In this document: one piece after another, positions 1 through 11,600 of the stretch
Layout: each line of letters begins with the position of its first letter
Position numbering within the stretch: position 1 is the first letter of the stretch
Assembly (NCBI RefSeq): GCF_000152945.2
Contig: NC_020830.1
Location: 2,676,501-2,740,500 of the forward strand
DNA length: 64,000 bases
Reading direction: 5' to 3'
Source of the DNA: Polaribacter sp. MED152
GTDB lineage: Bacteria; Bacteroidota; Bacteroidia; Flavobacteriales; Flavobacteriaceae
Program-made: the position numbers and the translations under genes
The notes under the pieces: model-generated
Seen by the model: the letters and a program-made list of their open reading frames with translations, nothing else
Told to the model about the DNA's origin: nothing
Database searches by the model: none

Positions 1-403
1 TAAAAAATAATGATACAATTTTTAATTGTTTTACATTCTGATTTCTAAATATATTATAAATTTCTTGAAGTGTGTTTCCTGTATCTATAATATCTTCTAG
101 AATAATTACTGTTCTATTGGTTAAATCTTCATTAATACCTACTAATTCTTTAACGTTCTCAGTAGATGAGGTGCCTTCATAAGAGGCTAATTTTACAAAA
201 GATACTTCACAATCTCCATCAAACTCTCTAATAAAGTCTGCTGCAAATAGAAAGCAGCCATTTAAAATACCCACGAAGATTGGTATTTCATCTTTAGGTA
301 AATCTGCTTTTACTTGCTGTGCTAAATGTTTTACAATTGCATTAATTTCTGCCCTGGAAATAAAAGGCTTAAAATATAAATCATGAAGTTTTAAAATGCT
401 CAT
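1..403 (-). CDS. hpt: Hypoxanthine phosphoribosyltransferase (3' part outside the window)
   Basis: Purine salvage enzyme joining hypoxanthine (and probably guanine) to PRPP in the cytoplasm. The 134 codons in the window start MSILKLHDLYFKPFIS. They contain the family's PVFVGILNGCFLFAADF-like strand-loop (residues about 41-56) and the PRPP-binding loop VIILEDIIDTGNTL, whose acidic pair EDIID precedes TGNT. About 40-50 C-terminal residues, including the stop, lie beyond base 1, so the gene is partial because of the window edge and not broken. The ATG at 403 is chosen because a TATATTTG box lies only 7 bases upstream, leaving almost no 5' UTR. The secDF terminator separates it from the next gene. 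Confidence 0.9.
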   Translation of the reverse strand, partial: MSILKLHDLYFKPFISRAEINAIVKHLAQQVKADLPKDEIPIFVGILNGCFLFAADFIREFDGDCEVSFVKLASYEGTSSTENVKELVGINEDLTNRTVIILEDIIDTGNTLQEIYNIFRNQNVKQLKIVSLFF

Positions 404-410
404 AAAGATG

Positions 411-418
411 CAAATATA
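411..418 (-). promoter_or_regulatory. Candidate -7 promoter box for hpt
   Basis: On the minus strand this reads TATATTTG, an exact match to the Bacteroidota -7 consensus TAnnTTTG. It lies 7 bases before the hpt ATG, so the transcript would be leaderless or nearly so. I see no TTG at the usual -33 spacing, so the call rests on the -7 box alone. Confidence 0.45.
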
Positions 419-436
419 AGGGCTGTAAATGGAATG

Positions 437-474
437 AAAAAACCGTTTTGATTTTAGTTCAAAACGGTTTTTTT
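437..474 (-). terminator. Intrinsic terminator of secDF
   Basis: A perfect 12-base inverted repeat (AAAACCGTTTTG / CAAAACGGTTTT, arms 439-450 and 460-471) has a 9-base loop and runs of A on the left and T on the right. In the minus-strand transcript it is followed by a U-run just after the secDF stop. The symmetry means it could also stop plus-strand transcription. Confidence 0.85.
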
Positions 475-490
475 ATATTTAAAAATAAAA

Positions 491-3463
491 TTATTTTTTC
501 TTTAACTCTTTCTTAGAAGAATCATACATAATTGGTGTTGCCACAAATAATGATGAGTATGTACCTACTACAACACCCACAATTAAAGCAAACATAAATC
601 CTTTAATAGAATCTCCACCAAATAAGAAGATAGCTAACATTACTAATAATGTTGTTAAAGATGTGTTTATTGTTCTACCCAAGGTTGAACTTAAGGCAGA
701 ATCTACAACTTTACTGTATTTCCAATTTGGATAAGAACCAGCAAACTCTCTAATTCTATCGAAGATAACCACTGTATCATTTAAGGAGTAACCTACCACT
801 GTAAGTATAGCTGCTATAAATGATTGGCCTATTTCCATATCGAAAGGCATAAAACTGTAAGTAATAGAGAATACACCTAATACAATTAATACATCATGAA
901 AAACAGCAATTACTGCACCTAATGAGAACGATACTTTTCTAAAACGTAGTAAGATGTATAAGAAAACTACAATTAATGAACCAAATACTGCATATAAAGC
1001 AGATGTTTTAATATCATCAGCAATTGTAGGTTCTACTTTCATAAAACTCATAACACCTGCACCTTGCTTTTCAAAACCAGGCTTAAAGTTTTCGTAAGTA
1101 GTATCACCTAAATAAGGTTTTAAACCTGTAAATAAAGTATTTTGTACTTCTTCATCTACTTCTGTACCTTCTTCTTCAATCTTGTAAACAGTTGTAATTT
1201 TTAATTGATTTGCTTGTCCGTAAGTTTTTACCTCAGGAGCAGAACCAAAGGCATCTTTTAAAGTACCTGCTACTTCTGTAGCATTCATATCTTGATCAAA
1301 ACGTACAACATAAGATCTTCCTCCTTTAAAATCTACACCTTGTTTTAAACCAATAGAGAATATAGAAATTAAACCACCAATAATAATTGTACCAGAAATA
1401 ATGTAAGCAATCTTACGTTTCTTTAAGAATTCTACATTAATGTTTTGGAACCATCCTTTAGAAAAAGAGGTGTTAAAGGTAAGGTTAGATCCTTTATTTA
1501 CTGAACTATCAATTAATAAACGCGTAATAAATACGGCCGTAAATAATGAAGTTGCAATACCAATCATTAAGGTTAAGGCAAAACCTTTAATTGGTCCTGT
1601 ACCAAAAACATAAAGAATTATACCTGTTAATAATGTTGTAATGTTTGCATCTATAATTGCAGATAAAGCTCCTTTAATAGAGAAACCTTCTTCTACAGAT
1701 TGTTTTAAACCTTTTTTCTTGAATAGGCCTTCTTTAATTCTTTCAAAAATAATTACGTTGGCATCTACAGACATACCTATTGTTAAGATAATACCAGCAA
1801 TACCAGGTAAAGTTAACACTGCATTAAACGAAGCTAATACACCAAAGATGAATAAAATATTTACTATTAATGCAACATTAGCAAATGCACCTGCTTTACC
1901 ATAATATAAAATCATCCATAATAAAACTAAAATAATTGCTAAACCAAATGATAGGAAACTTGCATCAATTGCTTCTTGTCCTAAAGATGGCCCAACTACT
2001 TCAATTTGAATTATTCTTGCAGTTGCTGGTAATTTACCCGCTTTTAATACTGTAGAAATATCTTCTGCTTCAGCAACTGTCATACTTCCACCAGAAATAG
2101 AAGTTCTACCACCACTAATTACCTGGTTTACAGAAGGAGCTGTATATACATAATCATCTAAAACTACAGCAACAAAATTACCTACGTTATCAGCAGTCAT
2201 TTTAGCCCATTGTTTTGTTCCTGAACTATTCATTGTCATAGAAACTTCAGGCTTGTTTAGTTGGTCAAAAACTTGAGCAGCATCTAAAATAACATCACCT
2301 TCAATAGTAGGTTTGTCATTTCTGTTCCCTTTAATGGCATATAAACTAATAATTTCTGCACCATCAGCACCTTCTACAGCTTTATAATCCCATAAAAATT
2401 TAGCATATTTAATTTCATTTGGTAATAATGCTCTTACTTCTTTCTTAGAAAGTAAATCATTAACCATTGCAGTATCTAAAACTCTAGCACTTGCTACAAC
2501 CGAACTTAATTGTTGTTGAGATTGCGCAACGTTTGGATATAAGTAAGTAAATAAGCTTTTCTGAACTTTAGTAGAATCTGCTTCTTCACCTAATAAATCA
2601 TCAATATCATCTTGTTTTGCAGAGTCTTGTTCTTGCTCTAAAACAGAATCATCTTTTAACATTTCTGCTACTTTAGAGTTTGCAGCGAAGAAAAAGTTCT
2701 GAATTTCTGCATTTGTGTAAACACCCCAAAATTGTAACTCAGCTTTACTGGTAATTAACTTTGTAACACGCTCTATATCTTTAGCTCCTGGTAATTCAAT
2801 TTGAATTCTACCAGAATTACCAATTCTTTGAATGTTTGGTTGTGTAACACCAAATTTATCAATTCTACTTCTTAAAACTTCAAAAGCAGTACCAATAGAA
2901 CTATTAATTTCTTCTTGTAAAGTTTCTCTTACTGTAATGTTAGCTTCATCAAAAGAGATTTTTTCACTTAACGCTTTTGTACCAAAAATTGAAGGATCAC
3001 TCAATTTAGTATCACCAGCTACTTTTTGAAATTCTTCAAAAAATAAGTCTAAATAATTTAAGTTACTTTCTTTTTGTCTTTCATCTGCATTTTCTAAAGC
3101 AGTATTAAAAGCCACGTTTTTAGAATCGTTAGATAAGCTTTTTAAAACTTCTTTTACAGATACTTGTAAAATTGCATTAATACCTCCTTTTAAGTCAAGA
3201 CCAAGATTCATTTCCTTGTCTTTTACATCATTATAGGTGTATTGTGCTATACCTAAATCTATAATTTCTTTACTTGCTACACTATCTAAATACGTTCTTT
3301 CGAATTTAGCTTTTGCTCTAGCATCACTATTTGCACCTCTTTCATTTGAGTACTCAACAGCATCATCTTCTACTTTATTTGCTAAAAAAGTGAATGATAA
3401 TTGGTATAAACTCACCAATCCAAAAAGAATAGCGAATAATTTTATTAATCCTTTGTTTTGCAT
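491..3463 (-). CDS. secDF: Protein translocase subunit SecDF (SecD-SecF fusion)
   Basis: Inner-membrane proton-driven factor that pulls preproteins through SecYEG into the periplasm. At 990 residues it is the fused form usual in Bacteroidota. A first membrane helix (residues about 6-27) is followed by the SecD motif LGLDLKGG (87-94), a large periplasmic domain with GVTQPNIQRIG, and the SecD membrane block with ANVIIFERIKEG. The SecF half follows, with VDFKGGRSYVVRF and GYSLNDTVVIFDRIRE. An acidic insert rich in D/E (about residues 270-300) lies in the periplasmic part. It ends at a strong terminator. A TATATTTG box 36 bases upstream is the likely promoter element. Confidence 0.97.
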   Translation of the reverse strand: MQNKGLIKLFAILFGLVSLYQLSFTFLANKVEDDAVEYSNERGANSDARAKAKFERTYLDSVASKEIIDLGIAQYTYNDVKDKEMNLGLDLKGGINAILQVSVKEVLKSLSNDSKNVAFNTALENADERQKESNLNYLDLFFEEFQKVAGDTKLSDPSIFGTKALSEKISFDEANITVRETLQEEINSSIGTAFEVLRSRIDKFGVTQPNIQRIGNSGRIQIELPGAKDIERVTKLITSKAELQFWGVYTNAEIQNFFFAANSKVAEMLKDDSVLEQEQDSAKQDDIDDLLGEEADSTKVQKSLFTYLYPNVAQSQQQLSSVVASARVLDTAMVNDLLSKKEVRALLPNEIKYAKFLWDYKAVEGADGAEIISLYAIKGNRNDKPTIEGDVILDAAQVFDQLNKPEVSMTMNSSGTKQWAKMTADNVGNFVAVVLDDYVYTAPSVNQVISGGRTSISGGSMTVAEAEDISTVLKAGKLPATARIIQIEVVGPSLGQEAIDASFLSFGLAIILVLLWMILYYGKAGAFANVALIVNILFIFGVLASFNAVLTLPGIAGIILTIGMSVDANVIIFERIKEGLFKKKGLKQSVEEGFSIKGALSAIIDANITTLLTGIILYVFGTGPIKGFALTLMIGIATSLFTAVFITRLLIDSSVNKGSNLTFNTSFSKGWFQNINVEFLKKRKIAYIISGTIIIGGLISIFSIGLKQGVDFKGGRSYVVRFDQDMNATEVAGTLKDAFGSAPEVKTYGQANQLKITTVYKIEEEGTEVDEEVQNTLFTGLKPYLGDTTYENFKPGFEKQGAGVMSFMKVEPTIADDIKTSALYAVFGSLIVVFLYILLRFRKVSFSLGAVIAVFHDVLIVLGVFSITYSFMPFDMEIGQSFIAAILTVVGYSLNDTVVIFDRIREFAGSYPNWKYSKVVDSALSSTLGRTINTSLTTLLVMLAIFLFGGDSIKGFMFALIVGVVVGTYSSLFVATPIMYDSSKKELKKK

Positions 3464-3498
3464 TTTATATGGTTTTAGTCAAAAATTTTAAAAACGAG

Positions 3499-3506
3499 CA
3501 AATATA
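3499..3506 (-). promoter_or_regulatory. Candidate -7 promoter box for secDF
   Basis: The minus strand reads TATATTTG (TAnnTTTG consensus), 36 bases before the secDF ATG. No convincing TTG is visible at the -33 distance. Confidence 0.4.
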
Positions 3507-3621
3507 GATAACTTCTCGAACTTTCTTGACATTTAATTTTGTTTAATAGTTTGTTTTCAGAACTTTGGGTTTGTCTCTAGTTCTGATTCTGTTTTTCTGT
3601 TATAAGAATAACAGTTTAGTC

Positions 3622-4236
3622 TTATGATAAGAAGAAGTTTGGCCCAGCTCTAACCTCTGGAATATTATGTGAAGTACTGTTTTTTACAATTTGTTTTGAA
3701 TTGTAAAACTTAGATTTTAGTTTTTTTGATATTTTAGAATCGGGTAAATTCGACTTTAAAGACGATGCATAATTCTGATTGTTTGTAAATCTGTCTGAAT
3801 CGTATTTAATTTCTAAAATAGAATTACCATCAAGATTAGACGAATATGAACCTGAATCTAATTCATAAACATCAATATTAAATTTTGAAGTTTCTTCTGA
3901 TGGATATTTGTTGTCTTCTAAAGGATTAGAAGATATGTTGTTGGATGCAGAATTGTTTAGTGCAAGTGCATCTTTAATGATAGATACATGGTCTTTACTA
4001 AAATAGATTATTTTTAACTTACCATTTTTAGCTTCTTGAATTTGAATATTAGAAGCACCAGCAATTTGTAATCGATTTTTTAAATCGATAATGGTAAGCT
4101 CCTTTTCAGCATCATTTATTTTAGCATGAGTAAACTCTAAAACAATTTCTTGATTAGGAGAAGGATTTTTTTCTTGTATAGTGCCAAGAAAAATTAATAA
4201 AACTAAAAGTGTACTTAAGTACCATTTTGTGTTCAT
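3622..4236 (-). CDS. Exported protein of unknown function next to secDF, possibly with a SecD P1-like domain
   Basis: 204 residues with an N-terminal hydrophobic segment (about 5-20) that looks like a signal peptide or anchor. The stretch QEIVLEFTHAKINDAEKEL followed by IIDLKNRLQIAGASNIQIQ and KLKIIYFSKDHVSIIKDAL has the alternating strand-helix-strand pattern of the SecD periplasmic P1 region. That likeness is my reading of the pattern, not a family match I can name. The middle is low-complexity (N/S/D-rich), and the C-terminus ends in PEVRAGPNFFLS. It lies directly upstream of secDF on the same strand, 158 bases away. Its ATG is 4 bases after a TATATTTG box, suggesting a leaderless message. 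Function unknown. Confidence 0.8.
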   Translation of the reverse strand: MNTKWYLSTLLVLLIFLGTIQEKNPSPNQEIVLEFTHAKINDAEKELTIIDLKNRLQIAGASNIQIQEAKNGKLKIIYFSKDHVSIIKDALALNNSASNNISSNPLEDNKYPSEETSKFNIDVYELDSGSYSSNLDGNSILEIKYDSDRFTNNQNYASSLKSNLPDSKISKKLKSKFYNSKQIVKNSTSHNIPEVRAGPNFFLS

Positions 4237-4240
4237 GGCT

Positions 4241-4248
4241 CAAATATA
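4241..4248 (-). promoter_or_regulatory. Candidate -7 box immediately before the secDF-adjacent gene
   Basis: The minus strand reads TATATTTG, then AGCC and the ATG at 4236. Transcription would begin at or within a base or two of the start codon. The box abuts the mdh terminator. Confidence 0.45.
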
Positions 4249-4291
4249 AAAAAATAGATTGCTTTTAACAGATGTAAAAGCAATCTATTTT
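4247..4291 (-). terminator. Intrinsic terminator of mdh
   Basis: A perfect 16-base stem (arms 4251-4266 and 4276-4291) has a 9-base loop and, on the minus strand, a U-run immediately after. It lies 20 bases past the mdh stop. Confidence 0.9.
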
Positions 4292-4311
4292 AATATCAAT
4301 AAATAGGTTTA

Positions 4312-5238
4312 CTATAGTTCTAGTAATCCGTTTGTTTTAGAAACTCCTGCTGCAGATTCTTTTAAATGATCTTTTTCAGCATCACTTAAATTAATTTCTA
4401 CAATACTTTCTATACCGTTTTTTCCCAATACCACAGGAACTCCAATACATAAGTCATTTAAACCATATTCACTATCTAATAAAGTTGAACAAGGATATAT
4501 TTTCTTTTGATCGCAAGCAATTGCTTGTACTAAACCAGATACTGCAGCTCCTGGAGCATACCAAGCAGAAGTACCTAATAAACCAGTTAAGGTAGCCCCA
4601 CCAACTTTAGTGTCTTGTTTTACTTGCTCTAATCTTTCTTCTGAGATAAATTCTGAAACTGGCACAGAATTACGAGTAGCTAATCTTGTTAAAGGAACCA
4701 TACCTTTATCTGAATGACCACCAATAACCATTCCATCAACATCAGAAATAGGTGCTTCTAATGCTTCAGCCAATCTGTATTTAAAACGAGCAGAATCTAA
4801 TGCACCACCCATACCAATAATTCTATTTTTTGGTAAACCTGTAGTTTTGTGTACTAAGTAGGTCATAGTATCCATTGGGTTAGATACAACAATGATAATT
4901 GTTTCTGGTGAATGCTCAATTAAACTAGCTGAAACTGTTTTAACAATACCTGCATTAATACCAATTAATTCTTCACGAGTCATACCTGGTTTTCTTGGAA
5001 TACCAGAAGTAATTACACAAATATTAGAGTTTGCAGTTTTAGAATAATCGCTAGTGCTACCAGTAATTTTAGTGTCAAAGCCATTAAGAGAAGCTGTTTG
5101 CATTAAGTCCATTGCTTTACCTTCTGCATAACCTTCTTTAATGTCTAATAATACAACTTCTGAAGCAAAATTTTTAATTGCTATATATTCTGCACAACTT
5201 GCACCAACTGCTCCTGCACCAACTACTGTAATTTTCAT
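4312..5238 (-). CDS. mdh: Malate dehydrogenase, LDH-like type
   Basis: Oxidises malate to oxaloacetate with NAD+ in the TCA cycle. 308 residues. The Rossmann motif GAGAVG is at 7-12, and the acidic D32 after the second strand fits NAD rather than NADP. The mobile substrate loop GIPRKPGMTREE (79-90) carries two arginines. N120, R151 in GGALDSARFK, and the catalytic His175 in GGHSDKGM complete the site. The Arg in the loop indicates malate rather than lactate specificity. It is a single-gene unit with its own strong terminator. Confidence 0.96.
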   Translation of the reverse strand: MKITVVGAGAVGASCAEYIAIKNFASEVVLLDIKEGYAEGKAMDLMQTASLNGFDTKITGSTSDYSKTANSNICVITSGIPRKPGMTREELIGINAGIVKTVSASLIEHSPETIIIVVSNPMDTMTYLVHKTTGLPKNRIIGMGGALDSARFKYRLAEALEAPISDVDGMVIGGHSDKGMVPLTRLATRNSVPVSEFISEERLEQVKQDTKVGGATLTGLLGTSAWYAPGAAVSGLVQAIACDQKKIYPCSTLLDSEYGLNDLCIGVPVVLGKNGIESIVEINLSDAEKDHLKESAAGVSKTNGLLEL

Positions 5239-5312
5239 TTTTATTTAATTTTATTTATTAATTATTGAAAGTTGTAAAAATACAAATTTTGATTGTGTAA
5301 TGTCTTAATAAT

Positions 5313-5347
5313 AAGCAAAAAAAAAGTCTGTAAAATTACAGACTTTT
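5313..5347 (-). terminator. Intrinsic terminator of the 5367-6365 gene
   Basis: A perfect 12-base stem AAAAGTCTGTAA / TTACAGACTTTT (arms 5322-5333 and 5336-5347) is followed on the minus strand by a run of U. Confidence 0.85.
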
Positions 5348-5366
5348 AATAATTTACTTTGATATT

Positions 5367-6365
5367 TTATCTAAAGCTAAAAGCAACTCCAAGATTGGCT
5401 GTATTGTATTCTTGTAAAGTGTAACTACCAAATATTTTGAAGAAGCCTAAACTTAATCTTAAACCTGCAGTTGTTCTAAATCCACCAGCATCAAACTCTG
5501 AAGTAATAGGATCAGAAACTGTTCTGCTTTCTGCTCCATAACTTAAGGTGTAATCTCCTAACATATTTAACGTAGAATTACCTGCACCATAACCAATTCC
5601 TCCATATACATTGATTATAGGAAAGTTTAAAGAGGCAATTGCCTGCACAGTATATGCGTTAAGTTTAAACTCAGCCAAACCATCTGTCACATTTAAATCG
5701 CCACTACTTTCTATATTGTAATCTACAGTCATTGTAGTGTATGCAGCTAAAAGTGACACATGCAAAGGTGTTTTGTCTAATGGGCCAAACCAATCTGTAA
5801 TTTCTTTTTTAAGACCTATACCAAAAAGATTTCCTTTTACATCATCATCTCCAACTTTAGGCACTAACCTTAAATTTACTTCAAATTTTGCAGGTAAACC
5901 TAAACTTACTTGAACAGCAGGAGCAGGCACTGCACTTAAAGGTAAACTTTCTTTAATACCTCCAGGTGCGTTAAATGTGGTGCTATAAGCTGTACCATTT
6001 TCCACAAAATTTACTGTAGTTAAAGGTGTATTGTCTTCTGAGCCAGCTACTGTTGCAGCTGTGATAGACCCTGTATTTATGGATGTTAAACCAGAAAGGC
6101 TAAAAATTTCATCCTCATCTGGAACAAGAGATGCATTTAACCCAATAGAAATGTCAAAACCTAACGTTTTATGAACCTTAGCTGTATGATACCAGCCATT
6201 ATTCATGCCGTAGATTAAACCTTTCATTGCAGGATTTACGTATGCTTCTATTAATTTACTTCTGTCATTGTTGTCAGCTAAAAGATAGCCTTCAAAACCA
6301 TCTTGTGCTTTCGTTTGAAACGAAAAGACAAAAAGGCCTATTAAGATTAATGTGTACTTTTTCAT
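5367..6365 (-). CDS. Outer-membrane beta-barrel-like protein, DUF6588-type
   Basis: 332 residues with a clear signal peptide (MKKYTLILIGLFVFSFQTKAQ, cleavage after AQ). The N-terminal part, with YVNPAMKGLIYGMNNGWYHTAK and GFDISIGLNASLVP, resembles the flavobacterial DUF6588 family. I recognise this from the pattern, not from a search. The remainder has alternating aromatic/hydrophobic strands ending in VAFSFR, as expected for a barrel with a C-terminal aromatic-Arg end. It probably resides in the outer membrane; its substrate is unknown. It is a single-gene unit with its own terminator. Confidence 0.8.
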   Translation of the reverse strand: MKKYTLILIGLFVFSFQTKAQDGFEGYLLADNNDRSKLIEAYVNPAMKGLIYGMNNGWYHTAKVHKTLGFDISIGLNASLVPDEDEIFSLSGLTSINTGSITAATVAGSEDNTPLTTVNFVENGTAYSTTFNAPGGIKESLPLSAVPAPAVQVSLGLPAKFEVNLRLVPKVGDDDVKGNLFGIGLKKEITDWFGPLDKTPLHVSLLAAYTTMTVDYNIESSGDLNVTDGLAEFKLNAYTVQAIASLNFPIINVYGGIGYGAGNSTLNMLGDYTLSYGAESRTVSDPITSEFDAGGFRTTAGLRLSLGFFKIFGSYTLQEYNTANLGVAFSFR

Positions 6366-6403
6366 TTTTTTGGGTTTTGATTGATGAATTTATTTAAAGC
6401 TAA

Positions 6404-6442
6404 GATAAAAAAAAATACACACTTCAATTATTGAAGTGTGTA
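6404..6442 (-). terminator. Intrinsic terminator of gyrB
   Basis: A 12-base stem, TACACACTTCAA / TTGAAGTGTGTA (6416-6427 and 6431-6442), is followed by ten U on the minus strand, 24 bases past the gyrB stop. Confidence 0.88.
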
Positions 6443-6465
6443 TAAAGTATTTCATATCGAGTATC

Positions 6466-8463
<1,998 letters not shown>

Positions 8464-8464
8464 T

Positions 8465-8472
8465 CAAATTTA
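8465..8472 (-). promoter_or_regulatory. Candidate -7 box upstream of gyrB
   Basis: The minus strand reads TAAATTTG (TAnnTTTG), 62 bases before the gyrB ATG. No TTG is seen at the right spacing. The rest of the roughly 220-base region between gyrB and the aspS terminator shows nothing else convincing. Confidence 0.35.
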
Positions 8473-8622
8473 CAATTTTTAAACTGATTTTAAAGCTTTT
8501 TTAGCAATCTTGTCTTTAAATTATCAACATTTGTTAAAAAACAAGAAAGTGGCTTAAAAGGCTTAAAAAGTTGATTTTTGCTTATTTTGAAATTTTTATT
8601 TTTCATTGAAAAATGAATTCAT

Positions 8623-8650
8623 AAAAAAAACCTCGCAAATGCGAGGTTTT
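8623..8650 (-). terminator. Intrinsic terminator of the gatC-gatA-gatB/aspS operon
   Basis: A 10-base stem AAAACCTCGC / GCGAGGTTTT (8627-8636, 8641-8650) with loop AAAT is followed by eight U on the minus strand. A second small inverted repeat (AAACAAT-CGA-ATTGTTT, 8651-8667) lies just before it. Confidence 0.9.
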
Positions 8651-8685
8651 AAACAATCGAATTGTTTAAGGTTGGAGGATTGGTT

Positions 8686-11600
8686 TTACTTTATGATTTT
8701 CACATTCATTTCCTCAACTTTTTTATCAGAAAGAATTGATGGTGCATTAAATAATAAATCTTCTGATGTTCCTGTTTTAGGAAAAGCCATTACTTCTCTA
8801 ATTGAAGCTTTTTTCTCTAAAATCATCATTAGCCTATCTACACCCCAAGCAATTCCTCCATGAGGTGGTGCCCCATATTGAAACGCTTTATACATGGTTC
8901 CAACACTCTTTAGCATTTCCTCTTTATTATAACCCATATTTTTATAGGTCGCTTCTAAAATTTCTGATTTATGCGCACGAACAGATCCACCACCAATTTC
9001 ATAACCATTTAAAATTAAATCGTATTGTTGTGCGATGATTGTTCCTATTTCGTCCTCTTTACCATTCATGTGTTTTTCTAAATCGTAAACAGCTGGCATT
9101 GAGAATGGATTGTGTGTAAACGTCCATCTGCCTTCATCTGTTTTTTCGAACATTGGAAAATCTACCACCCAAGCTGGTCTTAATTCCTTCGGATTTATCA
9201 ATTTTAAAATACGTCCCATTTCTTGACGAACAGCATCTAAAGCTTTGTTTGCAGTTGCATAATCTGCTGCTGAGAAAAACACGATATCTCCAACTTGTGC
9301 ATCAGTTGCTTCTATAATATTTGCTGCAATTTCTTCGCCTAAAAATTTAATAATTGGCGATTGCAAATCATTTTCATTTACAATAATGTAAGCCAAACCA
9401 CCTAAACCATTTTGTTGAGCAATGGCAGTCAAGTTTTCTATTTGTCCTTTAGACATACGTTTGTTGCCTTGTTCTTCAGTAGAAACTTTAATACATTTTA
9501 CAATTCCACCATCATCAATAGGTTTACTAAAAACTTGAAAAGTGGTATCTTTTACAATGTCAGTAATATCTTGCATTTCTAAACCATAACGTAAATCTGG
9601 TCTATCACAACCATATTTATCCATGGCTTCTTTGTAGGTAATTACCTCAAAAGGACGTAAAATCCATTTTTTGCCATAAATTTTCTGCACAATTTTATTG
9701 AACATTTTGGTGTTTAAATCGATAATCTGTTGCATACTTGCATACGCCATTTCAATATCTAATTGTGTAAACTCTGGCTGACGATCTCCTCTAGAATCTT
9801 CATCTCTAAAACAGCGTGCAATTTGGAAGTATTTTTCAAATCCACCCACCATTAACATTTGCTTAAACTGTTGTGGCGCTTGTGGTAATGTGTAAAAAGA
9901 GCCTGCTTGTTTCCTGGTTGGTACAATAAATTCTCTTGCACCTTCATCTGTACCTGCTGTTAAAATTGGCGTTTCTATTTCTAAAAACTCTTCTTCATCT
10001 AAAATATCACGTAGTAACTTAATTACCCTATGTCTGTTTACAATTGCTTTGCGAACTTCGTCATTTCTATGATCTAAAAACTTGTATTGAAAACGAGTAG
10101 TTTCATTTGTTTTCATTGCTCTTTTTATTTCAAAAGGCAATGTTTTAGAAAGGTTTAAAATTTCTAATGCTGATGTTTCAAGTTCTATTTTACCAGTTCT
10201 TAAACCTGAATTGTAATCGTCTTCTCTTCTCTGAACTACAACTCCAGTAACCATAATTACAGTTTCTGGTTTTAGTTTTACCAATTCATCTAAATTCGGA
10301 AAAGTTTCTCTACTTAAACGAACTTGAAAAACCTGATTGCTAGAATCTCTTAAATCGATAAAAATTAACTCGCCATGATCTCTAACACTAGAAACCCAAC
10401 CAGATAATGTTACTTCTATTTTGATAGAATCATCAGATAAATCTGATATTTTATGGGTTCTGTAGTTATCCTTGATTATTATGGGAGTTTGTTGCAACTC
10501 TTCGTTATCAGTACTTTTTTGTTGCTTTTCGTTATTTGCTTTTAGCTTTTGGTCTTTAGCTTTTGGTACTTGACTAACAGCTAAAGGCGAATCGCTAACA
10601 GCGTTAAGAATTTCTTCGCGAATCACTTTTCCAGAAGCACCTTTTCCAATAATTTTGATGACTTTACCAACCAAAATTCCGGCTTTACCTTGGTTTCCAG
10701 CTTTAATGTCGTTAGCAATAGCTTCGTTTTCAGAGATTACTTTAGATACAGCATCTTTAATTTTATCTTCGGAAATGGTATTGTCTTCAAAATATTTATT
10801 GTAATCGAAAGTACGATCTTTTAAATATCTTGTAATTCCATTCTGTACTAAAACAGAAGTAATTTTATCGGCTTTAAATAATTGAAAAATTTCAACTAAC
10901 TGATTTACATTATGAATATTGGCATATTCATCAGCAGCAATATTATTTACCAATGTTTTAGCTACAAAAGAAGGGTCTTTTATCACATTATTAATGGCAA
11001 TAAAAGTTTCTGAACGTAGAGAATCTGCCGTAAAAAACTTAGCATCTTGTGGTAAAACTCCACCTTTAATTAAAATAGATTCTACTGCAAAAGGCAAAGA
11101 ACTAATATCAACATCAATGGTTTCTACAACATTTTTGATGTTAACAAAAGGCAAATCTGGCTCAGAAATAAAACGATAATCTGCTTCAAACTCCTTTTTA
11201 CGCATTGTTTTGGTTTGCTTTAAATCTGCATCAAACAATACTGTGGTTTGGTCTGGTCTAAATTCTTTATGCTCTATATAGTAATTCAGTTGTTTTTCTA
11301 CTTCTTCTTTTAGAGCCTCAATCATAAACTTAAAAGAATTCAAGTTTTTGATTTCTGTACGAGGATTTAAATTATAGCTGTGTTTTTTTCTGAGTGATAC
11401 AGAAACATCCGATTTAAATTCCCCTTTTTCAAGATTTGCTTCAGAGATTTTTAAATTTTGAACAATTCTCTGAATATATTGTGCGTAGGTTGATGCATCT
11501 TCTATATGACGAATACAAGGTTCTGTAACAATCTCAATTAAAGGTACACCTGCTTTGTTAAAATCCACTAAAGAAACTTTCTTTTCGTGCATTAATTTTG

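Noticed and set aside
1641..3491. Plus-strand ORFs opposite secDF (1641-1904, 2832-3029, 3237-3491)
   Set aside because: They are antisense shadows of the strongly supported secDF frame; composition and lack of any family pattern argue against coding.
8521..8529. TTATCAACA, close to a DnaA box (TTATCCACA), upstream of gyrB
   Set aside because: It is a single site with one mismatch, has no cluster of boxes, and dnaA is not adjacent; it is not enough to call an origin.
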